Shown here piece by piece: positions 48,130 to 57,596 of a stretch of DNA of 64,000 nt; within the stretch, counting starts at the first letter, position 1, and each line of letters begins with the position of its first letter. The translations under genes were made by a program, and so were the position numbers. The notes beneath the pieces were generated by a model. The model did no database searches. It saw only the letters and a list, made by a program, of their open reading frames with translations, and had not been told where the DNA came from. The DNA is from Legionella sainthelensi (GTDB taxonomy: Bacteria > Pseudomonadota > Gammaproteobacteria > Legionellales > Legionellaceae): assembly GCF_900637685.1 (NCBI RefSeq), contig NZ_LR134388.1:1871501-1935500 (forward strand). The letters are read 5' to 3'.

Positions 48130-49500
48130 TCAATGCTTTTTAGCCAAAAACCATGGAATTAATACAAATAGAATTAATCCACCAATGAGGAATGATTCAA
48201 AAACCATTACATTGCCTACTGGAATTTGCGTGGGTGGTACAAAACCAATCAAAATAGCCACGAGACAACATAAAATACCTATTCCAGATACAAGCCACAT
48301 GACTTTGTTTCCTCCTGGAATAGTATAGGTTCGATGTTGATGTGGTTTGCTATATCTTAGTTTAATAGCTGCTGCAAACATGAAGACATACACTAATAAT
48401 GCCATTTGAGCACATAAATCGCTGAGCATCCAATAGGCTGCATTGATAGAGTCTAACAAAATAAAAGCAGTACTTAAAATAGTAAAAATAATGGCTTGCG
48501 CTAAGAGGATGTTTGTCGGAACGCCGTATTTGTTAGTTTTTGCAAACTTGGCGGGTAAGGAACCATCACGTGCAGAGACCATTAATCCTTTAGTTGGTCC
48601 AATAATCCATGCTGATACACCACTAAGTCCACCTAAAATAATTAACACAGCAATCACAGAAGTCATCCAGGGCATATGATACGCATTAAAAAATACTGCA
48701 TAAGCATCAATAAGTCCGGATACGACACTTAAATTTGCATTAGGAACTACCATAACAATAGCTAGGGAACCTAAAGAGAGAGTAGAAATAACCAATATTG
48801 TTGAATAAAACAATGCTTTTGGATAATCGTGTTGAGGGTTTTTAACTTCTTCTGCGTGTACAGCAGACATTTCCATACCGAGTAAACCAAATAAGACAAC
48901 AGCAAAAAGTGATAAATTACCCAATGATTCAAAGTTCGGTAATAAATTAGAAGAATAGCCTACGGCTATGGGCTTCCCCTCCATTCCCCAAAATACAGCA
49001 AGAACAATAATGAACAGCATCGGAAATATGGTACCAACGGTTGCTCCAACAGTACTCATGATGCTAGATATTTTCATCCCGAAACAATTGAGGATGGTGA
49101 ATAACCAAAATAATACGAGCACGGTGCTTAATAAATAAAATTTATTATTTCCTAATTCAGGAGCGAATAAATAAGATAATGTAGCTGCTATAAATGCGAG
49201 TATAGTAGGATACCAAACTACATTATATATCCATTGCAGCCAAATAGTGATAAACGCAGCTCGTTTGCCAAACGCTTCACGAACCCACACATAGATTCCA
49301 CCAGTATTAGGAAATGCTGTTGCTAATTCAGCTGCTACAAGAGATACGGGAATAAAAAAAGCGAATGCGGCAACAACGTAATAAGAGATTAAGGATAGCC
49401 CTAATTTAGCACTGATGGGTAGGGTGCGTAGACTATCAACAGCGATTACGTTAATCATTACCAAAGAGAAGACGCTTAAAACCTTTTTGGGGTGATTCAT
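48130..49500 (-). CDS. APC-family amino acid permease
   Basis: A 456-residue integral membrane protein with about 12 hydrophobic helices. The N-terminal helix with Val-Leu-Ser-Val-Phe-Ser-Leu-Val-Met-Ile-Asn-Val-Ile-Ala-Val and the conserved Glu-Leu-Ala-Thr-Ala-Phe-Pro-Asn-Thr-Gly-Gly-Ile-Tyr-Val-Trp are APC features and resemble the glutamate/GABA antiporter (GadC-like) and related exchangers common in Legionella, which grows on amino acids. Lys in Gly-Pro-Thr-Lys-Gly-Leu is also typical. Substrate unknown. It lies downstream of acnA on the same strand, 222 bp away. Confidence 0.85.
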   Translation of the reverse strand: MNHPKKVLSVFSLVMINVIAVDSLRTLPISAKLGLSLISYYVVAAFAFFIPVSLVAAELATAFPNTGGIYVWVREAFGKRAAFITIWLQWIYNVVWYPTILAFIAATLSYLFAPELGNNKFYLLSTVLVLFWLFTILNCFGMKISSIMSTVGATVGTIFPMLFIIVLAVFWGMEGKPIAVGYSSNLLPNFESLGNLSLFAVVLFGLLGMEMSAVHAEEVKNPQHDYPKALFYSTILVISTLSLGSLAIVMVVPNANLSVVSGLIDAYAVFFNAYHMPWMTSVIAVLIILGGLSGVSAWIIGPTKGLMVSARDGSLPAKFAKTNKYGVPTNILLAQAIIFTILSTAFILLDSINAAYWMLSDLCAQMALLVYVFMFAAAIKLRYSKPHQHRTYTIPGGNKVMWLVSGIGILCCLVAILIGFVPPTQIPVGNVMVFESFLIGGLILFVLIPWFLAKKH

Positions 49501-49599
49501 GATTAATCCTTAATAATTGCGGTTTAGGTTAAACCGCCAATAACTTGGATGTAGAGTTACTATCGGTTGGTTTTTATCAAATGCCTGTTTAAGAGTTTT

Positions 49600-49625
49600 G
49601 ATATCCCGCGTGTTTGCGGGATATC
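49600..49625. repeat. Perfect 10-bp palindrome between acnA and the permease
   Basis: GATATCCCGC (49600-49609) and GCGGGATATC (49616-49625) flank GTGTTT. In the minus-strand direction of both genes the tail is AAAACTC, so it is not a normal terminator; it may stabilise the acnA 3' end. Confidence 0.65.
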
Positions 49626-49722
49626 TACAGGAGGGATGTATACTTATTGAGTATTTCGACATCAAAGTTTCTTTTTAGAAAAACCAGATTACTGCTAAGC
49701 TAAAATCCAACCCAATTTTACA

Positions 49723-52398
49723 TCAAGCACATAAATTTCTTAGAACGTACTGTAAAATACCTCCATTTTTATAGTATTCTAATTCATCAGCGGTATCGAT
49801 ACGGCATAGGGTTTGAATTTGTTCTACTTGGCCATCCGCCCGCTCTATCGTTACTGAGATCTTTGAACCAGGTTTTAATGAATCAGATACGTCGATACTA
49901 ATTCGCTCATCTCCTTTTAGATTCAAAGTATTACGTGTCGTATCATTGCAAAATTGTAAAGGTAAAACTCCCATACCAATTAAATTCGAGCGATGGATGC
50001 GTTCAAAACTTTCGGTAATTACTGCTTTGACCCCGAGTAAATTAGTGCCTTTTGCAGCCCAATCTCTTGATGAGCCTGTACCGTATTCTTTTCCTGCTAT
50101 GATAACAAGATCATGATGATGTTGCTGATAAAGCATCGCTGCGTCATAAATTGGCATCACTTCGCCTGTGGGAATATAACGTGTAATTCCTCCTTCTTGG
50201 CCAGGAGTCATTTCGTTACGAATGCGAATATTGGCAAAAGTGCCCCGCATCATCACTTCATGGTTACCACGTCGGGAACCATAAGAATTAAATTCTTTTT
50301 CATCGACTCCTTTCGATTTTAAATATAAACCTGCGGGAGAATTCGCTTTAATTGAGCCAGCGGGGGAGATATGATCAGTAGTAATCGAATCACCAAACAG
50401 AGCCAGTACATAAGCCTTTTTAATGGGCTTAATGGGCTCGGGCTTTGCTTGTAAGTTATCAAAAAATGGTGGATGTTGGATGTAAGTCGAGCCCTCATCC
50501 CATTCATAAGTCTTACCGCTACTGGTTTTAATTGCTTGCCAATGCTCGTCACCACGAAATACTTCGGCATATTCTTTGCGGAACATACTGCCTGTAACTT
50601 TTGATACTTCAGCAGCAATTTCTGCATTTGAGGGCCAAATATCTTTCAAATAGACATCATTACCATGATTGTCTTTGCCTATTGGCTCTTTGCTGAGATC
50701 AATCGTTGTTGTTCCGCATAATGCATAAGCAACAACTAAAGGTGGTGAAGCTAACCAGTTTGCTCTAACTTGAGGATGTACTCGTCCTTCAAAATTACGA
50801 TTTCCTGATAAGACAGCAGAAACAACCAAATCATGATCACTGATGCAATGAGAAATTGCATCAGGAAGTGGGCCGGAATTACCGATACAAGTCGTGCATC
50901 CATAGCCTACTAAATTAAAACCCAATTGATCTAAATAAGATTGTAACCCAGCTTGTTTGAGATAATCAGTAACCACTTTGGAGCCTGGTGCTAAAGACGA
51001 TTTAACCCAAGGCTTACGGGTAAGTCCTTTTTCAACTGCTTTTTTAGCAACTAAACCTGCAGCCATAAGCACACTAGGGTTGGAGGTGTTCGTGCAACTA
51101 GTAATCGCAGCGATGGCTACATTTCCATGTTTCATTTGAAAGTCATGATTTTTAACTGCAAATGAAGTATCTTTCTCGTCCTCTTTGCCTGCTTCTTTAA
51201 GAAAGTTAGAAAATTCAACAGGTAATGTGCTAAGAGTTACTTTATCCTGAGGTCTTTTCGGGCCTGCTAAGGAAGGTACAATAGTGCTTAAATCTAGCTC
51301 TAAGGTATCAGTAAACACGGGATCTTCGCTCTCTTTGTCGTACCACATGCCTTGAGCTTTAGCATAGGCCTCTACTAGAGCGACGGTATGTTTATCGCGT
51401 CCAGTTAAATCGAGATAACGAAGCGTTTCCTTATCTATTGGGAAAAATCCACATGTTGCTCCATATTCAGGAGCCATATTAGAAATAGTTGCTCGATCAG
51501 CGAGTGGTAAATCACTCAAACCTGGCCCATAAAATTCAACAAACTTGCCAACCACACCTTTTTTTCTAAGCATTTGTGTTACTGTAAGTACGAGATCAGT
51601 TGCTGTGATCCCTTCTTTCATCTTTCCAGATAATTTAAATCCAATCACTTCAGGTATGAGCATCGATACAGGTTGTCCTAACATTGCTGCTTCCGCTTCG
51701 ATGCCGCCCACGCCCCAACCTAAAATACCCAGACCATTAATCATAGTCGTATGAGAATCAGTACCCACTAGGGTATCAGGATAAGCATATAAGTTACCAT
51801 TATCCTCGCTGCTCCATACAGTTTTACCCAGATACTCAAGGTTTACTTGATGACAAATACCTGTTCCTGGTGGCACAACTTGAAAATTATTAAATGCTTT
51901 TTGTCCCCAACGTAAAAATTCATATCGCTCTTTATTACGTTTTAGTTCAATTTCTGTATTGACAGTTAGGGCATCCTGAGTACCAAATTTATCTACCATG
52001 ACAGAATGATCAATAACCAAATCAACAGGAGAAAGCGGAGAAATTTTATCTGGATTACCTCCCATTTTCGCAATTGCAGCACGCATGGCAGCGAGGTCTA
52101 CTACCGCGGGTACCCCAGTAAAATCCTGCATGAGCACGCGTGCAGGTCTAAATGCAATTTCATGCTGAGATGTTTTCTGATGTAACCATTCAGCAATGGC
52201 TTTAATGTCTTTGGTAGTAACAGTATTGTCATCTTCAAAGCGTAATAGATTTTCTAGCAGAACTTTTAGAGAGTATGGGAGGCGATTAATGCCTTTAAAA
52301 TGTTTATGCTCAGCTTCTTTTAAACTAAAATAATGATATGTTTTATCATCTACTTGCAATACGCATTTTGTTGACAAGCTGTCACGACCTACTTTCAT
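49723..52398 (-). CDS. acnA: Aconitate hydratase A
   Basis: AcnA interconverts citrate and isocitrate through a 4Fe-4S cluster. The 891 residues equal the E. coli length. Cluster cysteines are in Ser-Cys-Thr-Asn-Thr-Ser and [10 protein letters not shown]. Substrate-binding segments include [22 protein letters not shown] and [10 protein letters not shown]. Legionella aconitase is an abundant iron protein. AGGAG precedes the ATG at good spacing. Confidence 0.98.
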   Translation of the reverse strand: MKVGRDSLSTKCVLQVDDKTYHYFSLKEAEHKHFKGINRLPYSLKVLLENLLRFEDDNTVTTKDIKAIAEWLHQKTSQHEIAFRPARVLMQDFTGVPAVVDLAAMRAAIAKMGGNPDKISPLSPVDLVIDHSVMVDKFGTQDALTVNTEIELKRNKERYEFLRWGQKAFNNFQVVPPGTGICHQVNLEYLGKTVWSSEDNGNLYAYPDTLVGTDSHTTMINGLGILGWGVGGIEAEAAMLGQPVSMLIPEVIGFKLSGKMKEGITATDLVLTVTQMLRKKGVVGKFVEFYGPGLSDLPLADRATISNMAPEYGATCGFFPIDKETLRYLDLTGRDKHTVALVEAYAKAQGMWYDKESEDPVFTDTLELDLSTIVPSLAGPKRPQDKVTLSTLPVEFSNFLKEAGKEDEKDTSFAVKNHDFQMKHGNVAIAAITSCTNTSNPSVLMAAGLVAKKAVEKGLTRKPWVKSSLAPGSKVVTDYLKQAGLQSYLDQLGFNLVGYGCTTCIGNSGPLPDAISHCISDHDLVVSAVLSGNRNFEGRVHPQVRANWLASPPLVVAYALCGTTTIDLSKEPIGKDNHGNDVYLKDIWPSNAEIAAEVSKVTGSMFRKEYAEVFRGDEHWQAIKTSSGKTYEWDEGSTYIQHPPFFDNLQAKPEPIKPIKKAYVLALFGDSITTDHISPAGSIKANSPAGLYLKSKGVDEKEFNSYGSRRGNHEVMMRGTFANIRIRNEMTPGQEGGITRYIPTGEVMPIYDAAMLYQQHHHDLVIIAGKEYGTGSSRDWAAKGTNLLGVKAVITESFERIHRSNLIGMGVLPLQFCNDTTRNTLNLKGDERISIDVSDSLKPGSKISVTIERADGQVEQIQTLCRIDTADELEYYKNGGILQYVLRNLCA

Positions 52399-52481
52399 AA
52401 AAAGCTCCTGAAATCAAAAATTGAATGATAGCTCAAATTTAGGAAAATTCCATGAAATCTTATAAAATTCACTTGAGCTTT

Positions 52482-53120
52482 TTACATTGCCCTAGTGTAG
52501 ACGGGGTTATCAAAAGGATCCACAGAAGCATCAAGCTCTTGCATTTCTTCAAATTTTACAGATGGATTGATCAAATTTGCGCCTGTTTGAAAAATAATTT
52601 TCTCTTCAAGCTTTTTAGGCGTCGCATTGAGTGGCTCTGGTGTTAATAAGTAAAGGCAAGCGGGTGCTAATAACATAATTCCTAAAGGTAAAAGTATTGC
52701 ACCAATAAGTGGATTAAATGCAAAGGCAGCTAAAGATGCTAGGATTAGCGCTGCGCCTAAAACAGCAGTTGCAATGGAAATGTTTTGTTTTATTGGCTCT
52801 TTTTTTATTACCTCATTAATTCCAACAGGATGATATTTTTGATTATGATAATTGTTTGTATAAAAAAGAGTAGATTGGGGTTTGGATAAACACTGGAATA
52901 GCGTTTTAGCGAAACGGTTGTATTGCTCTATTATTTGTTCTCGTTCATAAGATTCCTGTTTTTCCTTTAGCGCAGTCTCAAAATCATTAATTCGAGCATT
53001 CAACATATCAAAGAAAAAGTCTGTTTGTTCTTCTGCTAGTTGTTTTTGCACCAACAAATTTTTTGCTGCATTAATTTTTTCTACTGCAGTTGTGTAAGTG
53101 TTCTTTTGAAAAAAAGGCAT
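52482..53120 (-). CDS. Membrane-hairpin protein with E-block tail, candidate Dot/Icm effector
   Basis: A 212-residue protein of unknown family. The first 115 residues are helical and Gln/Glu-rich. Two hydrophobic helices at about 117-162 (Ala-Thr-Ala-Val-Leu-Gly-Ala-Ala-Leu-Ile ... Leu-Pro-Leu-Gly-Ile-Met-Leu-Leu-Ala-Pro) form a hairpin. The tail contains Phe-Glu-Glu-Met-Gln-Glu-Leu-Asp, an exact EExxE within 25 residues of the C-terminus, the E-block seen in many Dot/Icm substrates. GAGGGAG precedes ATG 53120, preferred over the start at 53159. Confidence 0.55.
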   Translation of the reverse strand: MPFFQKNTYTTAVEKINAAKNLLVQKQLAEEQTDFFFDMLNARINDFETALKEKQESYEREQIIEQYNRFAKTLFQCLSKPQSTLFYTNNYHNQKYHPVGINEVIKKEPIKQNISIATAVLGAALILASLAAFAFNPLIGAILLPLGIMLLAPACLYLLTPEPLNATPKKLEEKIIFQTGANLINPSVKFEEMQELDASVDPFDNPVYTRAM

Positions 53121-53332
53121 GATAACTCCCTCGTGATTAATTGAGGCAGAGGTTAGCATTAGAAGTTAAAGCAGAAACAGATTCTTTGGTTACATTTTAC
53201 ACTTAAGCAATATTTATTAACTTCACCTTAATTATTTTAAAGTAAAGTCCACCAACAAATTGCAACAAAACCTATTGTTCCATTTAGAATTATCGATTAT
53301 AAATTATTTTATGAACTATTTCGGATCAATAA

Positions 53333-54178
53333 ATGAAGGAAAAAATAATTCTAATTACTGGGTGTTCAAGTGGTATTGGATTTGATGCTGCGTTTGCTTT
53401 AAAAAAAAGAGGGCATAGAGTAATTGGCTCATGCAGAAAAGAAAAAGATGTAGAAAAACTATTGAACATTGGACTTGAAGCCGTGCAGTTGGATGTTTCT
53501 GATTCATCTTCGATTCAAAATGCATTTGCAAAGGTATTAGCCAAAACAGAAGGGCGAATAGATGTTTTGATCAATAATGCAGGATATGGTCAAGCAGGTG
53601 CTTTGGAGGATATTACTCGTGAAGTATTGCGTACTCAGTTTGAAACAAATGTTTTCGGATTAGTGGAGCTTACAAACCTAGCAATTCCTGTTATGCGGAA
53701 ACAGGGGCATGGTCGTATCATTAACATTAGTTCAATATTAGGTATTATTAGTATGCCCTTCCGTGGTGCATACAATGCTTCAAAGTATGCAGTAGAAGGC
53801 ATCAGCGATACATTAAGGCTAGAATTACAATCATCGGGGATTGATGTTATTACTGTAGAACCTGGGCCTATCGAGAGCCGTTTTAGGGATAATTGTGTTG
53901 ATAATTCTTTGAATTACATAGAGAAACAACATAGTTATTTTAGCAAGCAATATGAGCGCATGTTAGAGGAATTTAAACAAAAAAAAACTGCTTCCATTTT
54001 TACTAGGCAGCCTGATGCAGTAATCAAAAAATTGCACCATGCCATAGAATCTAAAAGGCCTAAAACAAAATACCCAGTTACAATTCCTTCTCATTTAATG
54101 ATTTTACTAAAAAGGATTTTGCCTACAAAGATGCTTGATAAAATTCTTTTATTCACCTCTAAAAACGAGCTATCATAA
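53333..54178 (+). CDS. Short-chain dehydrogenase/reductase
   Basis: A 281-residue classical SDR. The NAD(P) loop is Thr-Gly-Cys-Ser-Ser-Gly-Ile-Gly (9-16), with Asn-Asn-Ala-Gly at 81-84, catalytic Ser133/134 and Tyr147-x-x-x-Lys151 (Tyr-Asn-Ala-Ser-Lys), and Val-Glu-Pro-Gly-Pro-Ile behind it. An Arg after the first loop (Cys-Arg-Lys) suggests NADPH. The 3' extension and length resemble retinol-dehydrogenase-like SDRs; the substrate is unknown. It stands alone and has no strong ribosome binding site. Confidence 0.88.
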   Translation: MKEKIILITGCSSGIGFDAAFALKKRGHRVIGSCRKEKDVEKLLNIGLEAVQLDVSDSSSIQNAFAKVLAKTEGRIDVLINNAGYGQAGALEDITREVLRTQFETNVFGLVELTNLAIPVMRKQGHGRIINISSILGIISMPFRGAYNASKYAVEGISDTLRLELQSSGIDVITVEPGPIESRFRDNCVDNSLNYIEKQHSYFSKQYERMLEEFKQKKTASIFTRQPDAVIKKLHHAIESKRPKTKYPVTIPSHLMILLKRILPTKMLDKILLFTSKNELS

Positions 54179-54519
54179 AATTTTAATCCATATCAATGTA
54201 ATTTATTCTAAATTCTCAAGGAAAGTTTTAAAAATATAGGAGCTGGTGGTAATTGATTCTGCGTTCTAACGCATGCTTTATCCTGAGAGCGTTTGAAGTG
54301 CTGTTACGATAGTGTTTTCGCAATGAGTCCCTTGCCTGTCTTCTGGCTGAATAGTTCTAAGTAGCAACTGGATCTATATAAGATGTAAGGGGCAGAATAA
54401 ATTGTTAAAAACCTTATTAAGGACGCAAAATTTTTCTTAAAAAAAGAAGCAAAATCCTAATTTATTTGCTAATATCTAATTGGGTTAAAAAATCATTAAC
54501 TATCAAGGAAGTAAAAATT
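54179..54519. other. Intergenic region carrying a dispersed repeat
   Basis: No gene supported in 341 bp. It contains repeat copy B (54307-54370) and the promoter region of the Cys-Gly peptide. Confidence 0.5.
54307..54370 (+). repeat. Dispersed intergenic repeat, copy B
   Basis: Ungapped match to 33989-34052, best from 54339 on (TCTTC, GAAT, GTTCTAAG and AGC shared exactly). Confidence 0.6.
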
Positions 54520-54729
54520 ATGAAAAAATCAACAATGGCGGTAGCCGCACTATTAACTGTATTAGCAGCTCCTGTAGTTTCTGTTGCTTATGCAGATGCT
54601 TCTACTCCAGCTACTTCAAGCTCTTGCACTGGCTGTAAAGGTTGCAATGGTTGCAAAGGTTGTACTGGCTGTAAAGGTTGCAAAGGTTGTAAAGGTTGCA
54701 AAGGCTGCGGTGGTTGCTCTGGTGACTAA
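54520..54729 (+). CDS. Exported Cys-Gly repeat peptide
   Basis: A 69-residue precursor with a clear signal peptide (Met-Lys-Lys-Ser-Thr, hydrophobic core, Ala-Tyr-Ala-Asp near residue 25). The mature part, after a Thr/Ser/Pro linker, is 11 cysteines each three residues apart: one Cys, then ten Gly-Cys units separated by Lys, Asn, Thr or Gly, ending in Ser-Gly-Asp. Such a chain must be heavily metal-loaded, disulfide-bonded or modified. It resembles in style the Cys-repeat precursors of MNIO-type ribosomal peptides, but no such enzyme is adjacent. AAGGAAG precedes ATG 54520 at good spacing. Confidence 0.8.
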   Translation: MKKSTMAVAALLTVLAAPVVSVAYADASTPATSSSCTGCKGCNGCKGCTGCKGCKGCKGCKGCGGCSGD

Positions 54730-54746
54730 TCAGTAGTTTATTTTGT

Positions 54747-54772
54747 AAAGAGGTAGTTTCTACTACCTCTTC
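54747..54772 (+). terminator. Hairpin between the Cys-Gly peptide and its downstream gene
   Basis: AAGAGGTAG and CTACCTCTT form a 9-bp stem with a 6-nt loop, followed by CATTATATTG. With a weak T tail it may be a leaky terminator giving more peptide than partner transcript. Confidence 0.6.
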
Positions 54773-54803
54773 ATTATATTGTCTTCTCTTATGTAGTAAA
54801 GAT

Positions 54804-55517
54804 ATGATGACTCACTCGGAATTTAATTTACCCCAACTCAGTAGATGGCATAAAAAAACTTATTTAGGTTATGCACAACAAGTTTTAGAAGCACAACAAT
54901 GGATGATCTCTAATAGAGGAAAAAGCATTCTCCATTACACCTTAAAAAATAAACGGCGTTTTGAACGAATGAATCATTACCCAAAGGGAGATCGCATCGA
55001 TCATAAAACTGGAGCGCAATATTTCTATCATTGCCACCGTGAAAATTACGAAAGTACGGAACATGGTCATTTTCATTGTTTTTTACGTTATAAACATATC
55101 CCTAAAAGCATTAAGCCTGCACCTTTGACAGATTGGGATAGATACATCGATAATCCCATGACGCATTTGGTAGCGATTGGTATGAATCAATTTGGACAAC
55201 CAATTCGTTTATTTACAGTAAATCGATGGGTAACCTCAGAAATTTGGTATGGTTCTGAACATACTGCTCGCTTGCTAAAACGTTATAAAATGACTTTAAT
55301 TAATGATCCATATTGGCAAGTGCTTGATAAATGGGTAGAAGGAATACTTCATCTATTTACTCCTCAGATTTTATGGTTACATCAAGAGCGTGATAAGAAA
55401 ATTTTACAACATCAAGTAAATAGCTCGGCTGAAAATGCATATATGGATTATGACCTTGAAGAACTTTCAGAGATACCAATTGACTTGAAAAAGCAAATAG
55501 AATGGATTATTGATTGA
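54804..55517 (+). CDS. Histidine-motif protein of unknown function (DUF6969-like)
   Basis: A 237-residue cytoplasmic protein. A His-rich core stands out: Phe-Tyr-His76-Cys-His78-Arg, then Glu86-His87-Gly-His89-Phe-His91-Cys-Phe, which looks like a metal or catalytic site. Trp-Val-Thr-Ser-Glu-Ile-Trp-Tyr near residue 146 and Asn-Asp-Pro-Tyr-Trp-Gln-Val-Leu-Asp-Lys-Trp are likely conserved too. I believe this is a family known only as DUF6969, from memory. It follows the Cys-Gly peptide by 75 bp on the same strand. The ribosome binding site is weak; ATG 54804 and 54807 are both possible. Confidence 0.65.
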   Translation: MMTHSEFNLPQLSRWHKKTYLGYAQQVLEAQQWMISNRGKSILHYTLKNKRRFERMNHYPKGDRIDHKTGAQYFYHCHRENYESTEHGHFHCFLRYKHIPKSIKPAPLTDWDRYIDNPMTHLVAIGMNQFGQPIRLFTVNRWVTSEIWYGSEHTARLLKRYKMTLINDPYWQVLDKWVEGILHLFTPQILWLHQERDKKILQHQVNSSAENAYMDYDLEELSEIPIDLKKQIEWIID

Positions 55518-55829
55518 TAACTATTTTAAAATAATAGGTAGCATTCTAAGTTTTTTGTAGACCTTTCGCTTTGCATTCTACGAAAAAAATTGAACAATAT
55601 GATAATTCATTTTCGCGACGCATACTAGCACTGATGTTTTTGTCCATGAGATTTATTTCTGAGCTTAAGTAAAGAGAAACGATGAACTATTATCTATTCA
55701 AATTTTGTGGAGTTCATCTGTCTCTAAGGCTTTAATCCTAGGCAGACAGCTTTTGCGCTTCTTCACTGCCTAGAATTTATCAGGTTCATTTTTGTAAAGA
55801 ACGTTCAGAGCCGGGTTGTGTACAATACT
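55518..55829. other. Intergenic region with an 8-bp hairpin
   Basis: No gene supported in 312 bp. CTAGGCAG (55738-55745) and CTGCCTAG (55766-55773) form a perfect stem with a 20-nt loop downstream of the convergent polygalacturonase gene, possibly its terminator though no T tract follows. Confidence 0.45.
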
Positions 55830-57005
55830 TCAGTGATTAAAAGGACACGGAACTACCTTGTCATAGCTGCCACCATTAATACCTTGGCAATTGCCATTCG
55901 TATCTATATTAATGGAATTGAAAAGCAGATTAGTACAACCATTATTTTTAGAGCAAATTAAAGAAGCTGGATGTACTGAGTTTGTCGATACTACATTGTT
56001 ATAAGTAATACTACTTAAATTAACATAACTAAAATGCCCAGTTGTTCCGTAATCAAGATCAAAATATATAGGGTAATGTACACCACTCATGGTTACATTT
56101 TCATAAGATATGTTAGAGATACTCGCTGTTTTGGTTTGAGAACATTTTGCAGGATCCTCGCCAGGGCAACGTGTTTTAATGCGTAAACCATACTGAGCAT
56201 CTTGCATTGTCACATTAGTGACTGTCATATCAAAAACAGGATTGTATACTAGACTGCCTATAGATAAGCCGTGGCCATGAATCAAAGTCACATTATTGAT
56301 TTTAATATCACTACTTGGGCCTGTATCAGAATTGACTGCAATGCCATCATCTCCATTATTGACCACAATGCTATCTATTGTCATATTCTTGATGTTATGA
56401 GTATTCACTCCATCAGTGTTAGGGGAATCCGCAGGGGCATTAATGACAATGTTGTTGATATTAATATCATTTGTGCTCACTAAATGTAAGTTATATTTTG
56501 GTGAGTTACGAAGCTGTATCGAATGAACAGTCACACCGGAAGTACCTGTTATGTCAACTAGTACTGGTCGAGTATCCACTTTATTCCACCAAGTCGTTCC
56601 TTGACCATCAATAATACTGGTTGACGAGTTTGCTCCTTTTAGAACAAAATTATTGACTTGGTCTACAGTGATTAGTGCGCTCTGATTTTTCCAGGATGTA
56701 TCTGTTCTTACTGGTGCTGTTAAAGTGACATTTGCAGCTAAACGAATGGTAATGTTATTAGCATTTGAAATGGTAATAGGAGATAAATTATTACTTTCTT
56801 TGATTATAAGGGTTAAATTGTTGGGATAAGTTTTTAAAGTTTGACTAATTAACGTTGCCAGGTTGGATCCTGTTCCAGAAAAAGCACACTTAGTTCCTGT
56901 GTTTGTTGCCGTGCACTGAGTGACAATATCAGCTAAAGAATAGTTAGAATACAATAATGTCACTATTAAAATGGCTAAACTTTTTTTTGCATGCCAATGA
57001 TCCAT
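55830..57005 (-). CDS. Secreted glycoside hydrolase family 28 (polygalacturonase)
   Basis: A 391-residue right-handed beta-helix with a signal peptide (to about residue 25, Tyr-Ser-Leu-Ala). All four GH28 signatures are present in order: Asn196-Thr-Asp198-Gly, Gly-Asp219-Asp220-Gly, Gly244-His245-Gly246 and Arg275-Ile-Lys277. These carry the three catalytic Asp and the substrate-binding His, Arg and Lys. It should hydrolyse polygalacturonan or a similar polysaccharide outside the cell. GGAG precedes ATG 57005; a longer frame to 57086 would bury the signal peptide. Confidence 0.92.
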   Translation of the reverse strand: MDHWHAKKSLAILIVTLLYSNYSLADIVTQCTATNTGTKCAFSGTGSNLATLISQTLKTYPNNLTLIIKESNNLSPITISNANNITIRLAANVTLTAPVRTDTSWKNQSALITVDQVNNFVLKGANSSTSIIDGQGTTWWNKVDTRPVLVDITGTSGVTVHSIQLRNSPKYNLHLVSTNDININNIVINAPADSPNTDGVNTHNIKNMTIDSIVVNNGDDGIAVNSDTGPSSDIKINNVTLIHGHGLSIGSLVYNPVFDMTVTNVTMQDAQYGLRIKTRCPGEDPAKCSQTKTASISNISYENVTMSGVHYPIYFDLDYGTTGHFSYVNLSSITYNNVVSTNSVHPASLICSKNNGCTNLLFNSINIDTNGNCQGINGGSYDKVVPCPFNH

Positions 57006-57596
57006 AAACGCTCCTTGTTCTAGTAGATATCCTATTTCTTTCGAAGGGCCACAACTGAAGACAAATATAGAGAATGAACGTTGCAAGTCAGTACAGGTTT
57101 AAAATCATGCTGGCAATGCCGTTTTTTTCTGTAGCCAGTTCAAAAGAATCCTTACTTTATAGCAAACTCACTGAGTTTAGCCTCTCTGTAGTTAAAAAAA
57201 TAGGATGTTAAGTATGAAAATATGGAATAACGTTTATTCCTAAGATAGCTGCACAAGAATGTTTAAATCAATGAAGTAGTATTGGGAAAATAAAAATTTT
57301 GATTTCGCGACGATATGGACTCAATTAAGTAAGAGGCCAACCCCATTGGGCTGGTGTAGTCGCGATTTTGGTTATTTTGGAAAATGATTTATAATTAAAG
57401 TAACTTATGTGAGTTCTATGTGAAAAAATGTTCTTTTTTGAGTGGACTTTCTATTAGAACCCGATTCTATACAAATGTTGTGCATTTTTTCGTTCAACGA
57501 TATTTAAAAGGCACACAAATGTTTTTTTGTGTCAAATTCACGTTAATTAATCTGTACTATAATTTACATGCAAATTAAATTTATCGGAGTATTTGC
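57006..57596. other. Divergent intergenic region of the polygalacturonase and PAS-receiver genes
   Basis: No gene supported in 591 bp. It holds a 7-bp inverted repeat ACACAAA/TTTGTGT (57513-57532) upstream of a consensus -10 box TATAAT (57558-57563), the likely promoter of the PAS-receiver gene. Confidence 0.45.

Noticed and set aside
49600..49625. Terminator of acnA
   Set aside because: The stem is perfect, but the minus-strand tail is A-rich, not T-rich; listed as a palindrome instead.
54610..54720. Short tandem repeats that might be a CRISPR array or satellite
   Set aside because: The periodicity is 6 to 9 bp within a coding frame and comes from Gly-Cys codons; there are no spacers.
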